In this document: positions 7,818-15,411 of the stretch, piece after piece
How positions within the stretch are numbered: position 1 is the stretch's first letter
How the letters are laid out: each line of letters opens with the position of its first letter
NCBI GenBank assembly: GCA_016874095.1
Contig: VGVH01000017.1
Coordinates: forward strand, 1 to 49,615
DNA: 49,615 bases
Source of the DNA: Gammaproteobacteria bacterium
Lineage (GTDB): Bacteria > Pseudomonadota > Gammaproteobacteria > Steroidobacterales > GCA-2729495
Direction of reading: 5' to 3'
Program-made: the position numbers and the translations under genes
Notes under the pieces: generated by a model
The model's input: the letters and a program-made list of their open reading frames with translations, nothing else
Told to the model about the DNA's origin: nothing
Databases searched by the model: none

Positions 7818-9140
7818 ATGTACGAGCAGCACTTCGGTCTGACCTGCCGGCCTTTCGATCTTGCGCCGGATCCCCGGTTTCTCTACATGACTGCCCAACA
7901 CTCCAGGGCGGTGGCGAACATGAAGTTCGCGTTGCTGAACCGCGACAGCTTCCTGTTCATCACCGGCGAGATCGGCATCGGCAAGACCACGATCCTCAAC
8001 ACGGTCATGCAGGAACTGGGCGACGACTTCGTAACCGCCCGACTGACCCACACGACGCTGTCGCATATCGAGCTGCTGCAGGCGCTGCTTTCCGAGTTCG
8101 GCATGCCGAACTACAAGAAAAAGAAGGTCCTGCTGCTCGACACCCTGCGCAGCTTCTTCCTCCAGCAGCACCAGGAAGGCAAGCACGTTGTCATCATTGT
8201 CGACGAAGCGCAGAACCTGAGCGGCCCGGCCCTCGAGGAACTGCGCCTGCTCTCGTGCATCGACACGGCGGACCGTAAGATCATCACGATCGTCCTGACG
8301 GGGCAGCCGAACCTGGACGACCTGCTTGATTCACCTTCGCTCACCCAGTTGCGCCAGCGGGCACGCCTTCGCCAGCGCCTAGAGGCGCTGAACGAGGACG
8401 AGACCGTCGATTACCTGCGCCATCGCCTTTCGATAGCCGGTGGCGAGCTCGATCGCATTTTCGAACCGGAGGCGGTGGCTGACATCCACCGCCTGACCCT
8501 GGGAATTCCACGCCTGATCAATACGCTTTGTGACACCGCGCTGACCGCCTGCATGGTCGAGAACCTGGACAAGGTAACGACCGAGGTGATCGACGAGGTC
8601 GTACACGAACTTCGTTGGCAGTGGTTCGAGGAGCGCAAGGAGCATGGCGAACCGGCGCCAGCGCCGACTGGCCTGCCAGCACCAGGACCGAAGAACGCAC
8701 GCCAGCCGCGCGTCATGCTGATGGTCTACAAGTCCGGTCAGCTCCTCGAGCAGGTCCAGGCCGCCCAGTTTCCGTTCGTGATCGGTCGCGGCAACGCCAA
8801 CGATCTCGTCATCCTCGACAAGGAAGTCAGCCGGCGCCACGCCCTGATCGACTGCATCAGCGGCATCTACGTGGTTGAGGACCTGAACAGCAAGAACGGC
8901 ATCCTCGTCAACAGGAAGCGCCGGCCCCGGGCGCTGCTGCGATCAGGCGATGTGATCAGCTTCGGTCTTATAGATGTCGTCTTCTACAGTGATCGCGCAG
9001 CCGCCAAGGATGGGACCGGGAAGCATCTTGCCGCGGCAACCAACTCGTCTTCGACGGGAGAAGCCCTCGCGCTCGAACACTCAAACGAGGCGGATCAGAC
9101 AGCCCGGCGCAAGGCGCGCGGCGTCGTAGAACTGCCCTGA
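7818..9140 (+). CDS. XrtA-associated AAA ATPase (ExeA-like) fused to an FHA domain
   Basis: A 440-residue cytoplasmic protein. Residues 1-275 are an ExeA/GspA-type AAA ATPase as found in XrtA loci (TIGR03015 type): Walker A GEIGIGKTT (50-58), Walker B VVIIVDEAQ (124-132), sensor region TGQPNL (161-166). After a Pro/Ala linker, residues 318-390 form an FHA phosphothreonine-binding domain with IGRG (322-325), SRRH (338-341) and LNSKNG (356-361). The remaining 50 residues look disordered. In typical XrtA operons the ATPase sits between the barrel and deacetylase genes; here that slot (39200-39232) is empty and the gene stands 30 kb away between two tRNA loci. The FHA domain suggests control by a Ser/Thr kinase not seen here. 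Confidence 0.87.
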   Translation: MYEQHFGLTCRPFDLAPDPRFLYMTAQHSRAVANMKFALLNRDSFLFITGEIGIGKTTILNTVMQELGDDFVTARLTHTTLSHIELLQALLSEFGMPNYKKKKVLLLDTLRSFFLQQHQEGKHVVIIVDEAQNLSGPALEELRLLSCIDTADRKIITIVLTGQPNLDDLLDSPSLTQLRQRARLRQRLEALNEDETVDYLRHRLSIAGGELDRIFEPEAVADIHRLTLGIPRLINTLCDTALTACMVENLDKVTTEVIDEVVHELRWQWFEERKEHGEPAPAPTGLPAPGPKNARQPRVMLMVYKSGQLLEQVQAAQFPFVIGRGNANDLVILDKEVSRRHALIDCISGIYVVEDLNSKNGILVNRKRRPRALLRSGDVISFGLIDVVFYSDRAAAKDGTGKHLAAATNSSSTGEALALEHSNEADQTARRKARGVVELP

Positions 9141-9165
9141 GCGCAGGGATCTCCACATTTCGGAG

Positions 9166-9241
9166 TGGTAGACGCGGGTAGCACTTGAACTTCCGACCTC
9201 TGCCGTGTTGTAGCAGTGCTCTACCGCTGAGCTACGCGCCT
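9166..9241 (-). pseudogene. Decayed tRNA-Val-like gene
   Basis: A tRNA-shaped 76-base element on the minus strand. The acceptor stem AGGCGCG/CGCGTCT pairs fully (one G-T), and the D stem, discriminator A and CCA end are intact. But the anticodon loop is ACAACAC: the otherwise invariant U33 is C and the anticodon reads AAC, which would still mean Val. The T stem GGAAG/CTACC has an A-A mismatch and the T loop has eight bases instead of seven. Compared with tRNA-Val at 7591, the three loop changes are consecutive. It is most likely a pseudo-tRNA from another Val-type gene. A functional isoacceptor is unlikely but not excluded. Confidence 0.7.
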
Positions 9242-9267
9242 AAGACTTACCTGACTCCACTCCAGTC

Positions 9268-10788
9268 TCAGGCAACATCCCCCTCGCCCGTTCCGGGCAA
9301 TGGCAGTTGTTGCTGCATCGTGGTCGTGTCGCTATTAGGCCGACCCCCCCTCGCCACACGAGGCTGGGGCTGCGGGGAACCTGCCATGCTGACTGCCCGG
9401 CCCCAGATCACGACCTCCAGGGTCTGCAGCAGGATCAGCAGGTCGAGAACGATGCCCGCGTTTTTGATGTAAAACAGATCGAATTTGAGCTTTTCGGCCG
9501 CATCCTCGACGGATGCGCCATACGGAAAGTTCAGTTGGGCCCATCCCGTGAGGCCGGGCTGCATGCAATGTCTATAGTGATACAGCGGGACCGCGCGATT
9601 TAGCTGCCCCACGAATTCCGGGCGTTCCGGCCGCGGCCCTACGATGCTCATTTCTCCCGCAAGCACGTTCAGCAGCTGCGGCAGTTCATCGACGCGGAAA
9701 CGACGGATCAGATTGCCGACCCGGGTAACGCGTGAATCGTTTTTGCGGGCCGCCCACTGCGGACCATCCGACTCGGCGCCGACGTCCATACTCCTGAACT
9801 TGACGAGTTCAAACACCTGGCCGTCGCGCCCGACGCGACGCTGTCGGTATAAAAGCGGCGTGTGCAGCCCCCCCTCGATGCGGACGCTGATTGCCGTGAC
9901 TAACAGCAAAGGCGACATGACCGTGAGCATCACGAGGCTGACGCTGACGTCGAACGCCCGCTTGGCAATTCGAAGCGCCCAGTTGCTGTGACAGCTTTGG
10001 GAAAAAATCAGCCAGCCAGGATGCAGGATATCCAGTTCGATCTTGCCGGTTTCATCCTCGAGAAACTCGACGATGTCACGTACGGGAACACCGGCATAGT
10101 GGTGCTGCAACAGCCATTGCGTCGGGAAAGTTCCGCGGCGGTCATCCAGAGCCACGACTAATTCGTCGATGTCGAGATCATCCAGCGGGTCGCTGACGTC
10201 GTGCAGCGGGCCGAGGCCGTGCTCCTCGGCGTAGCGACGTTCCGCAACGCTCCCGGGAATGAAGCCAACGATTTCGAAGCGACGTCGGTCAGATCGGCGT
10301 CGAAGCAAACCAACTTTCGCGGCTACACGACCCGAACCGAAAAGCAGCACTTTGCGCTTGGCTGGATTGCGATCCAGCCAGCGCAGGAGCACAACTCGCA
10401 TGCCGCTCAATACGAAGAAACTCAGCACCATGCCCCAGGCCAGCGTCAGGCGCCCCGTATTGAGGGCCGGCACCAGGTAGAACAGCATGGCGTGAGTGAC
10501 ACCTCCGATGAGGACGCCCGCGAGGATCCGGGTGATGCCTTCGAATAGTCTCGGCCGCTGGCGGGCGCGGTAAAGACCCATCGTCGCGAGTCCCAAGACG
10601 ATGCATAGCGCAAAACTGGCGGCGCGTTGCGGGAGCGGGCCCAGCGCTTCCACGGCTGCGCCGAGATCGAAGCCGAACCGGAGCCAGGCACCGGCGTACA
10701 GGGCCGCGAAAGCCGCCAATACGTCAGCGGGCAGCAGCGTCAGCAGCGGGCTCGAGAAGCGTCGCGTGATTCGCCGAATGGAAGTCAC
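9268..10788 (-). CDS. Polyprenyl-phosphate sugar-1-P transferase (PHPT family, EpsB/WcaJ-like)
   Basis: Inner-membrane initiator that puts hexose-1-phosphate on undecaprenyl phosphate. The 506-residue protein has about four or five N-terminal membrane helices, a CoA-binding-like Rossmann region (VLLFGSGRVA) and a C-terminal catalytic domain: KRAFDVSVSL membrane hairpin, FRSMDVGAES, DELPQLLNVL, GPRPERPEF, and GLTGWAQLNFPYGAS as in the XrtA-associated EpsB type (TIGR03013). The frame is open to 10944, but the extra 52 residues are low-quality. I prefer the GTG at 10788, preceded by AGAGGAA ten bases upstream and followed by TSIRRITRRF. It ends a minus-strand operon coming from 16437, after a 177-base gap. 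Confidence 0.88.
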   Translation of the reverse strand: MTSIRRITRRFSSPLLTLLPADVLAAFAALYAGAWLRFGFDLGAAVEALGPLPQRAASFALCIVLGLATMGLYRARQRPRLFEGITRILAGVLIGGVTHAMLFYLVPALNTGRLTLAWGMVLSFFVLSGMRVVLLRWLDRNPAKRKVLLFGSGRVAAKVGLLRRRSDRRRFEIVGFIPGSVAERRYAEEHGLGPLHDVSDPLDDLDIDELVVALDDRRGTFPTQWLLQHHYAGVPVRDIVEFLEDETGKIELDILHPGWLIFSQSCHSNWALRIAKRAFDVSVSLVMLTVMSPLLLVTAISVRIEGGLHTPLLYRQRRVGRDGQVFELVKFRSMDVGAESDGPQWAARKNDSRVTRVGNLIRRFRVDELPQLLNVLAGEMSIVGPRPERPEFVGQLNRAVPLYHYRHCMQPGLTGWAQLNFPYGASVEDAAEKLKFDLFYIKNAGIVLDLLILLQTLEVVIWGRAVSMAGSPQPQPRVARGGRPNSDTTTMQQQLPLPGTGEGDVA

Positions 10789-10965
10789 TTCAAGCGATTC
10801 CTCTGGTCCTTGGTGCAGACCTTGGATTTTATAGTGTTTGGCTGACCAGATGGGTGCCCGTGCAGCACCCTGTGGAATTCTGGCTTCGCACGGCGGGCGG
10901 CACCAGTAATTGGTTCTCACAACGACTGGACCTGCGGGTTTCACATAAACCGGCAGTCCCGGCGA

Positions 10966-11856
10966 CTACCGCAATGCCGCAACGGTACGCCTGAGTCCCT
11001 CGTCCAGCGATACGAGTGGCGACCAGCCGATCTGCCTCGCGGTACCCGCCAGATCGGCAGCCTGCGGCTCTATGCTCCCCCGGGGCGTGCCCACGCCGTA
11101 TCGGGGCTCGACGGCGGGGTTCACCAATCGGCCGAGTTTGCCGACGATTTCACGAACACTCGTCAGGCCTCCGGACCCGAGGTCCACGCGCCCGCCATCG
11201 ATCCCAGGGGCGGTAAGGATTTTCACCAGGCCAGCGACCACGTCGTCCACATAGACCCAATCCATCAGCCTGTCGGGGCTCTCGACCGTAGGCGGTTCCC
11301 CGCGCGAGAAGCAGGCGATGGTCGAAGGAATCAACTTCCATGCGGGCTGTCCGGGACCGTAGGCCATCATTACCCGCGCGGTGACGACCGGCGTGCGGTA
11401 CAGGTTCCAGAAAAGCTGCGCGTATCCGCGCGTAGCCCCCTTGGCGGCTCCGTATGGCGATGCCGGAGCCGCACCCGACAACGGTTCATCGAGTGACCCG
11501 GGCAGCACAAGACGCTTTACGCCGTGCTCGGCCGCAGCCGTCAACATGTTCACGGCGGCCACGGTCTCGGCGTGCAAGGTGGCCACGACCAGTGCCAGAT
11601 CCCGCCGGCCGTCGGCCTGGGAGCTGAGGTGCGCTACGTAGTCTGGCCGCACCGCCCGATGCAAGGCTTGTACGGCGGCCAGGTCAGCAGGATCGCAGCT
11701 AAGCCACTCAACGCCACCGCCGGCAACATCGACCTGGCCGCGGCTCGTAGCGACTACGCGCGCGCCCGCTAGCCGCAGCGCACGCACAAGATGAGCCCCG
11801 AGAAAGCCGCGGGCGCCGGTGACCAACACCACGCTGTCGGGAAGATCTGGGTTCAT
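10966..11856 (-). CDS. NAD(P)-dependent sugar epimerase/dehydratase/reductase (extended SDR)
   Basis: A 296-residue Rossmann enzyme with the nucleotide motif TGARGFLG near residue 14, catalytic YGAAK (Tyr-x3-Lys) and MAYGPGQ and DWVYVDD motifs typical of nucleotide-sugar SDRs. It probably reduces or epimerises a 4-keto sugar nucleotide. The company of a C-methyltransferase of the TylCIII type and a cytidylyltransferase supports a deoxy- or branched-sugar pathway. The substrate cannot be told from sequence. It starts 36 bases after the DUF4910 gene and is in the same minus-strand operon. Confidence 0.8.
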   Translation of the reverse strand: MNPDLPDSVVLVTGARGFLGAHLVRALRLAGARVVATSRGQVDVAGGGVEWLSCDPADLAAVQALHRAVRPDYVAHLSSQADGRRDLALVVATLHAETVAAVNMLTAAAEHGVKRLVLPGSLDEPLSGAAPASPYGAAKGATRGYAQLFWNLYRTPVVTARVMMAYGPGQPAWKLIPSTIACFSRGEPPTVESPDRLMDWVYVDDVVAGLVKILTAPGIDGGRVDLGSGGLTSVREIVGKLGRLVNPAVEPRYGVGTPRGSIEPQAADLAGTARQIGWSPLVSLDEGLRRTVAALR

Positions 11857-11892
11857 GGGATCTGATCTGTTCGCCGGTCCGGCACGAATCGC

Positions 11893-13212
11893 TCAGGCTG
11901 AAACATCGGCCGGCAGCTCCAGCAGTCCTGCGCCGGTCAGCAACCCCACAGCCCGCTCTATGTCGGCGAAAGGCAGGCCCGAGCGGGCGTAGATGCCGGC
12001 CAGATCCTCGGTGCCATCCGACAGGCTCAGCACCCAGAGCATCGCCTTCTGCAAGTTCCCGCTGGCCGGCCCACCGATGCTGCGATAGATACCTCGCCGG
12101 CCGAGCTGCGGCTCACCGTAGGGAGACGTATTGCGGTAATGGGCGTTCGACTCGAGCGCCGCTACGATGGTCTGGCACGCACGCAGACTGCCCGACAGTG
12201 CGTCTGCGTCGAGAATCGACAGATCGTCGGCCGAACTGTGGTACTCGGGATAGCCCTCTTCGGCCGAACGTGTCAGCCGGCCCACTGGCAACGCGAATCC
12301 CGGCGAGCCGAACTGTCGTTCGTCGTACCCCCAGGCCGAGAAGGGTATTACCGTGCCGCCGGGCTCTTCATTGGCGATATAGGCCCTTGCGATGCGGTCA
12401 ATGTCCGCCTGCCCGGTCCGTGTTGCCTTGTATGTCAGTGGTGCTCGATTGCCCGCGAGAACAACCACGAGCCCATGGCGGATGCGTGGCCAGACATCGC
12501 GGCGCATCGCCAACCATGCGAGCGATCCGATCGTGCCCGGCCCGAACACGAGCCGGTAACTGAAGCGGTTGCGCCGGGCCCGCAACCAGCGCGCCAGCTC
12601 GACACAGACAGCCATACCGGAAAGATTGTCGTTGGCAAGGGATGGGTGACAGGTATGGGTGTAGAAAAGCGTTTCGGCATCCGTTTCACCCGGAACGAAA
12701 ATCTCCCCGAGCGTCATCGAACCCGGCGCAAGATTCGCATCGATAACTACTTCGTACTGACCGTCAGCGAGCGTGTCTATTTCCGCCTGCGGCAGGCAAA
12801 ATCCCCAGTTATCGGCGTAATAACTCGTCCGGTACGGGATGACCGTCGGCCGCGCAGGGTCGCCATGCAGGTGGGGCCGCAATTCGCCGAGCGTCATTCG
12901 CGCCCGAACAGGGCCGCTATAACCCATGACGTGCAGATTGTGGACGGCTGCATCGGCGATGCGTCGCCCGTCGGGGGTGACTATGTAAGCCTGGCGCAGT
13001 GACCACTCACGAGGAATCTCCCAGTCGAACACGCGGGTGCCTGTCGGCACCTCGATCACGTCCAGCGGGATCTCCCGGGCTATGCGCCGCAGCGTGGCGC
13101 GCACACCCTCGCCGGTGAGGCTCCTGTTAAGGGGGAACAGGTCGCGCGCAAGCGCGATCATCGCCGCGCTCCGTTCGCCAAACTGTCCGGTCGTCGGGTC
13201 CAGTGGAGCCAC
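11893..13212 (-). CDS. DUF4910 aminopeptidase-like zinc protein
   Basis: A 439-residue protein of the DUF4910/DUF2172 family, recurrent in surface-polysaccharide clusters. It has an M28-like fold with the metal-site signature HTCHPSLANDN (His186 to Asn196), NLHVMGYSGP near 92-101, an inserted DUF2172 region, a later STAxE-like part that is degenerate here (ERQFGSPGFALPVG), and a winged-helix C-terminus (GLPFADIERAV onward). No signal peptide, so cytoplasmic. The role in polysaccharide synthesis is not established; amide hydrolysis on an amino-sugar substituent is a reasonable guess. It lies nine bases after the methyltransferase gene. Confidence 0.78.
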   Translation of the reverse strand: MAPLDPTTGQFGERSAAMIALARDLFPLNRSLTGEGVRATLRRIAREIPLDVIEVPTGTRVFDWEIPREWSLRQAYIVTPDGRRIADAAVHNLHVMGYSGPVRARMTLGELRPHLHGDPARPTVIPYRTSYYADNWGFCLPQAEIDTLADGQYEVVIDANLAPGSMTLGEIFVPGETDAETLFYTHTCHPSLANDNLSGMAVCVELARWLRARRNRFSYRLVFGPGTIGSLAWLAMRRDVWPRIRHGLVVVLAGNRAPLTYKATRTGQADIDRIARAYIANEEPGGTVIPFSAWGYDERQFGSPGFALPVGRLTRSAEEGYPEYHSSADDLSILDADALSGSLRACQTIVAALESNAHYRNTSPYGEPQLGRRGIYRSIGGPASGNLQKAMLWVLSLSDGTEDLAGIYARSGLPFADIERAVGLLTGAGLLELPADVSA

Positions 13213-13221
13213 GGCTCGTCC

Positions 13222-14475
13222 CTAGGAAATTTCCACGGCAGGGATCGGCACCACGAATTTTCCGCCCCATTCGCGAACGAACGCCATCTTCCGCTCAATC
13301 TCCTCTCGCAGATTCCACGGCAGGATAAGGACATAGTCGGGTCGGGTTCGCGCGATCTCATCCGGATCGAGAATGGGAATGCGTGTCCCTGGCGTCCACG
13401 TGCCTTTTTTCACCGGGTTTCTATCGACGGTGTAGCTCAGGAAATCGGTGCCGATGCCACAGTAATTGAGCAGCGTATTGCCCTTGCCTGGCGCACCGTA
13501 TCCAACGACTGTCTTGCTGGCCTCGCGGGCCCCGATGAGAAAACGGAGCAGCCCTCGCTTGGTAGCGTGAACACGGCCCTGGAATCGGTCGTATGTGGCC
13601 AGGTCGCGCACACCTTCAGACTCTTCCCTGTCGATCAGGCCGGCTACACGCGGAGTCAGCGCCCGCCTGCCACTGACCGCCAGCTGCGCGTAAATCCTGA
13701 GTGATCCGCCGTGCGTGGGCAATTCCTCGACGTCAAACATGGTGAGTCCATGTCGGGCGAGTACCGCCGATACGGCCGTCAACGAGAAGTAGCTGAAGTG
13801 TTCATGGTAGATCGTGTCGAATTGATTGAACTCCATGAGCCGCATGAGATGCGGGAATTCGAACGTGCAGAAACCCTGCGGCCCGAGGAGCCGCGCCACC
13901 CCACCTACGAAATCGTTCAGATCTGGCACGTGCGCCAGCACATTGTTGCCCAGAACGAGATCAGCCGCGCCTTTTTCCGCTCTCAGACGTTCGGCCAGCG
14001 CGGTGCCAAAGAACTTGACTTCGGTCGGAATGCCCTTGCCGATCGCAGCCTGGGCCGTGCCGGCAGTGGGCTCTACTCCAAGACAGCGAACCCCGGCCGC
14101 AACGAAATGCTGCAGTAGGTAGCCATCATTACTCGCGAGTTCGACCACGAAAGAATTGGGACCGATACCCTGCTCGCGCTGCATCTGGTCGACATAGCGA
14201 CGCGCGTGATCGACCCATGAATCGGAGAAGCTCGAGAAATATGGGTAACTCTCACTGAAGATGACGGAAGGCGAAACGTACTCCTCAAGCTGCACGAGCC
14301 AGCACGCGGTGCAAAGGTAGGCATGAAGAGGATAGAAAATCTCGCCGTGATTCAGGTCCTTCGCATGTATCTGCGTCTGACAGAGTGGCGACATGCCGAG
14401 ATCGACAAAAGTTCGGGAGAGAGAGGCGCCACAAGCCCGGCAGGATGGGGCTGCTGCGGTCAACGTATTTGCCAT
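13222..14475 (-). CDS. NDP-hexose C-methyltransferase (TylCIII-like)
   Basis: SAM-dependent enzyme that adds a methyl group to a carbon of a keto-sugar nucleotide. The 417-residue protein has the three-part family layout: an N-terminal zinc module (Cys12, Cys15, Cys55, Cys58), the SAM domain with VELASNDGYLLQ (111-122) and YHEHFSYFS (likely catalytic His-Glu-His), and a C-terminal domain with YGAPGKGNTLLNY. GGGAGGAT lies eight bases before the ATG at 14475. With the cytidylyltransferase and RmlC-like epimerase on the other arm it indicates a C-methyl-branched sugar. Confidence 0.87.
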   Translation of the reverse strand: MANTLTAAAPSCRACGASLSRTFVDLGMSPLCQTQIHAKDLNHGEIFYPLHAYLCTACWLVQLEEYVSPSVIFSESYPYFSSFSDSWVDHARRYVDQMQREQGIGPNSFVVELASNDGYLLQHFVAAGVRCLGVEPTAGTAQAAIGKGIPTEVKFFGTALAERLRAEKGAADLVLGNNVLAHVPDLNDFVGGVARLLGPQGFCTFEFPHLMRLMEFNQFDTIYHEHFSYFSLTAVSAVLARHGLTMFDVEELPTHGGSLRIYAQLAVSGRRALTPRVAGLIDREESEGVRDLATYDRFQGRVHATKRGLLRFLIGAREASKTVVGYGAPGKGNTLLNYCGIGTDFLSYTVDRNPVKKGTWTPGTRIPILDPDEIARTRPDYVLILPWNLREEIERKMAFVREWGGKFVVPIPAVEIS

Positions 14476-14495
14476 GCGTCACTATCCTCCCGGAA

Positions 14496-15401
14496 TCAAG
14501 GGCCGCCCGGAGCGGCTCGACGGAGGTAACACCACAGTTCGCTCTTGCTCCACCAAACATGGCGAACCATGTACCGCCACGCGCGGGCACTGGTGGTAAT
14601 CGGCAAAGGCGCCGTGTAGATGGCCCGTGCGAGATGCAGAATGCGGTATGCGGCTGGAGTGCGTTCTACGTCTCTTGAGGTACCGACGAAGAACTGGCGC
14701 CTGGCGGCCGAATCTCTGGCAGCCCCCGCGGCTCCAGGCGTCATGCGGCGTAGAAAAAAACGCTGCGGCAACAGGGCTATATGCCCGCGGAGCGCCATCG
14801 CGGCTACCACGGCGACATCCGACCCGCGGTACTCGCGATTGAGACCGGTAAGTCGTAACCAGTCGCTGCGATAGACGCCATTGAAGGCATTATTCAGTCG
14901 CGTCTCACCGATGACTCTGCTGAACCGCTTGACCGGATCCGCATCCCGAAAGTCAAGGTCAAATCTGTACGGCTCGCCGCGGGACGGATCCTCCTCGAAC
15001 AACATGGTCGAGGGACAGGACAATCCGATCCGCGAATCTGCCTCCATCGCTGACACGCAAGCCTCAAGGAACTCCGGGTGGCACAGATCATTGCCGGACG
15101 CCCATTTGAAATATTTCGAATCGGTCCGGCTGAACGCAAGGTCGTAGTTTCGAAACACGCCAAGGTTGACCGCGTTCCGGAAATATCTGACGCGCGAGTC
15201 AGCCCGCGCAAATGCGCTGGCGATTTCCGGAGTCGCATCGGTCGACGCGTTGTCTGAGATGACAAGATCGAACTCCCGAAAGGTCTGCGCCAGCAGCGAC
15301 TCCAACGTTTCGCGCAAGTAGCGCTCACCATTGTAGACCGGCACGCCAATGGCCAGCAGCCTCCCGGCGGGCTTTGCACTGGAAGTGTCGGGCAGTGCCA
15401 T
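14496..15401 (-). CDS. Glycosyltransferase family 2
   Basis: A 301-residue GT-A fold enzyme starting at GVPVYNGERYLRETLESL, with VISDNASTDAT (nucleotide-binding Asp) and, in place of a plain DxD, the KWASGND segment near 100. It would transfer one sugar onto the lipid-linked repeat unit. It has no clear transmembrane helix, though the C-terminus is basic and aromatic and could be membrane-peripheral. It lies between the unknown Cys-rich gene (10-base gap) and the methyltransferase gene (20-base gap). Donor and acceptor are not predictable. Confidence 0.85.
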   Translation of the reverse strand: MALPDTSSAKPAGRLLAIGVPVYNGERYLRETLESLLAQTFREFDLVISDNASTDATPEIASAFARADSRVRYFRNAVNLGVFRNYDLAFSRTDSKYFKWASGNDLCHPEFLEACVSAMEADSRIGLSCPSTMLFEEDPSRGEPYRFDLDFRDADPVKRFSRVIGETRLNNAFNGVYRSDWLRLTGLNREYRGSDVAVVAAMALRGHIALLPQRFFLRRMTPGAAGAARDSAARRQFFVGTSRDVERTPAAYRILHLARAIYTAPLPITTSARAWRYMVRHVWWSKSELWCYLRRAAPGGP

Positions 15402-15411
15402 GGCCGTAACG

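Noticed and set aside
7591-9241. Att-type direct repeat between the two Val-type tRNA 3' ends
   Set aside because: The 3' halves differ at many positions; no shared block longer than a few tRNA-conserved bases, so no attachment site is claimed.
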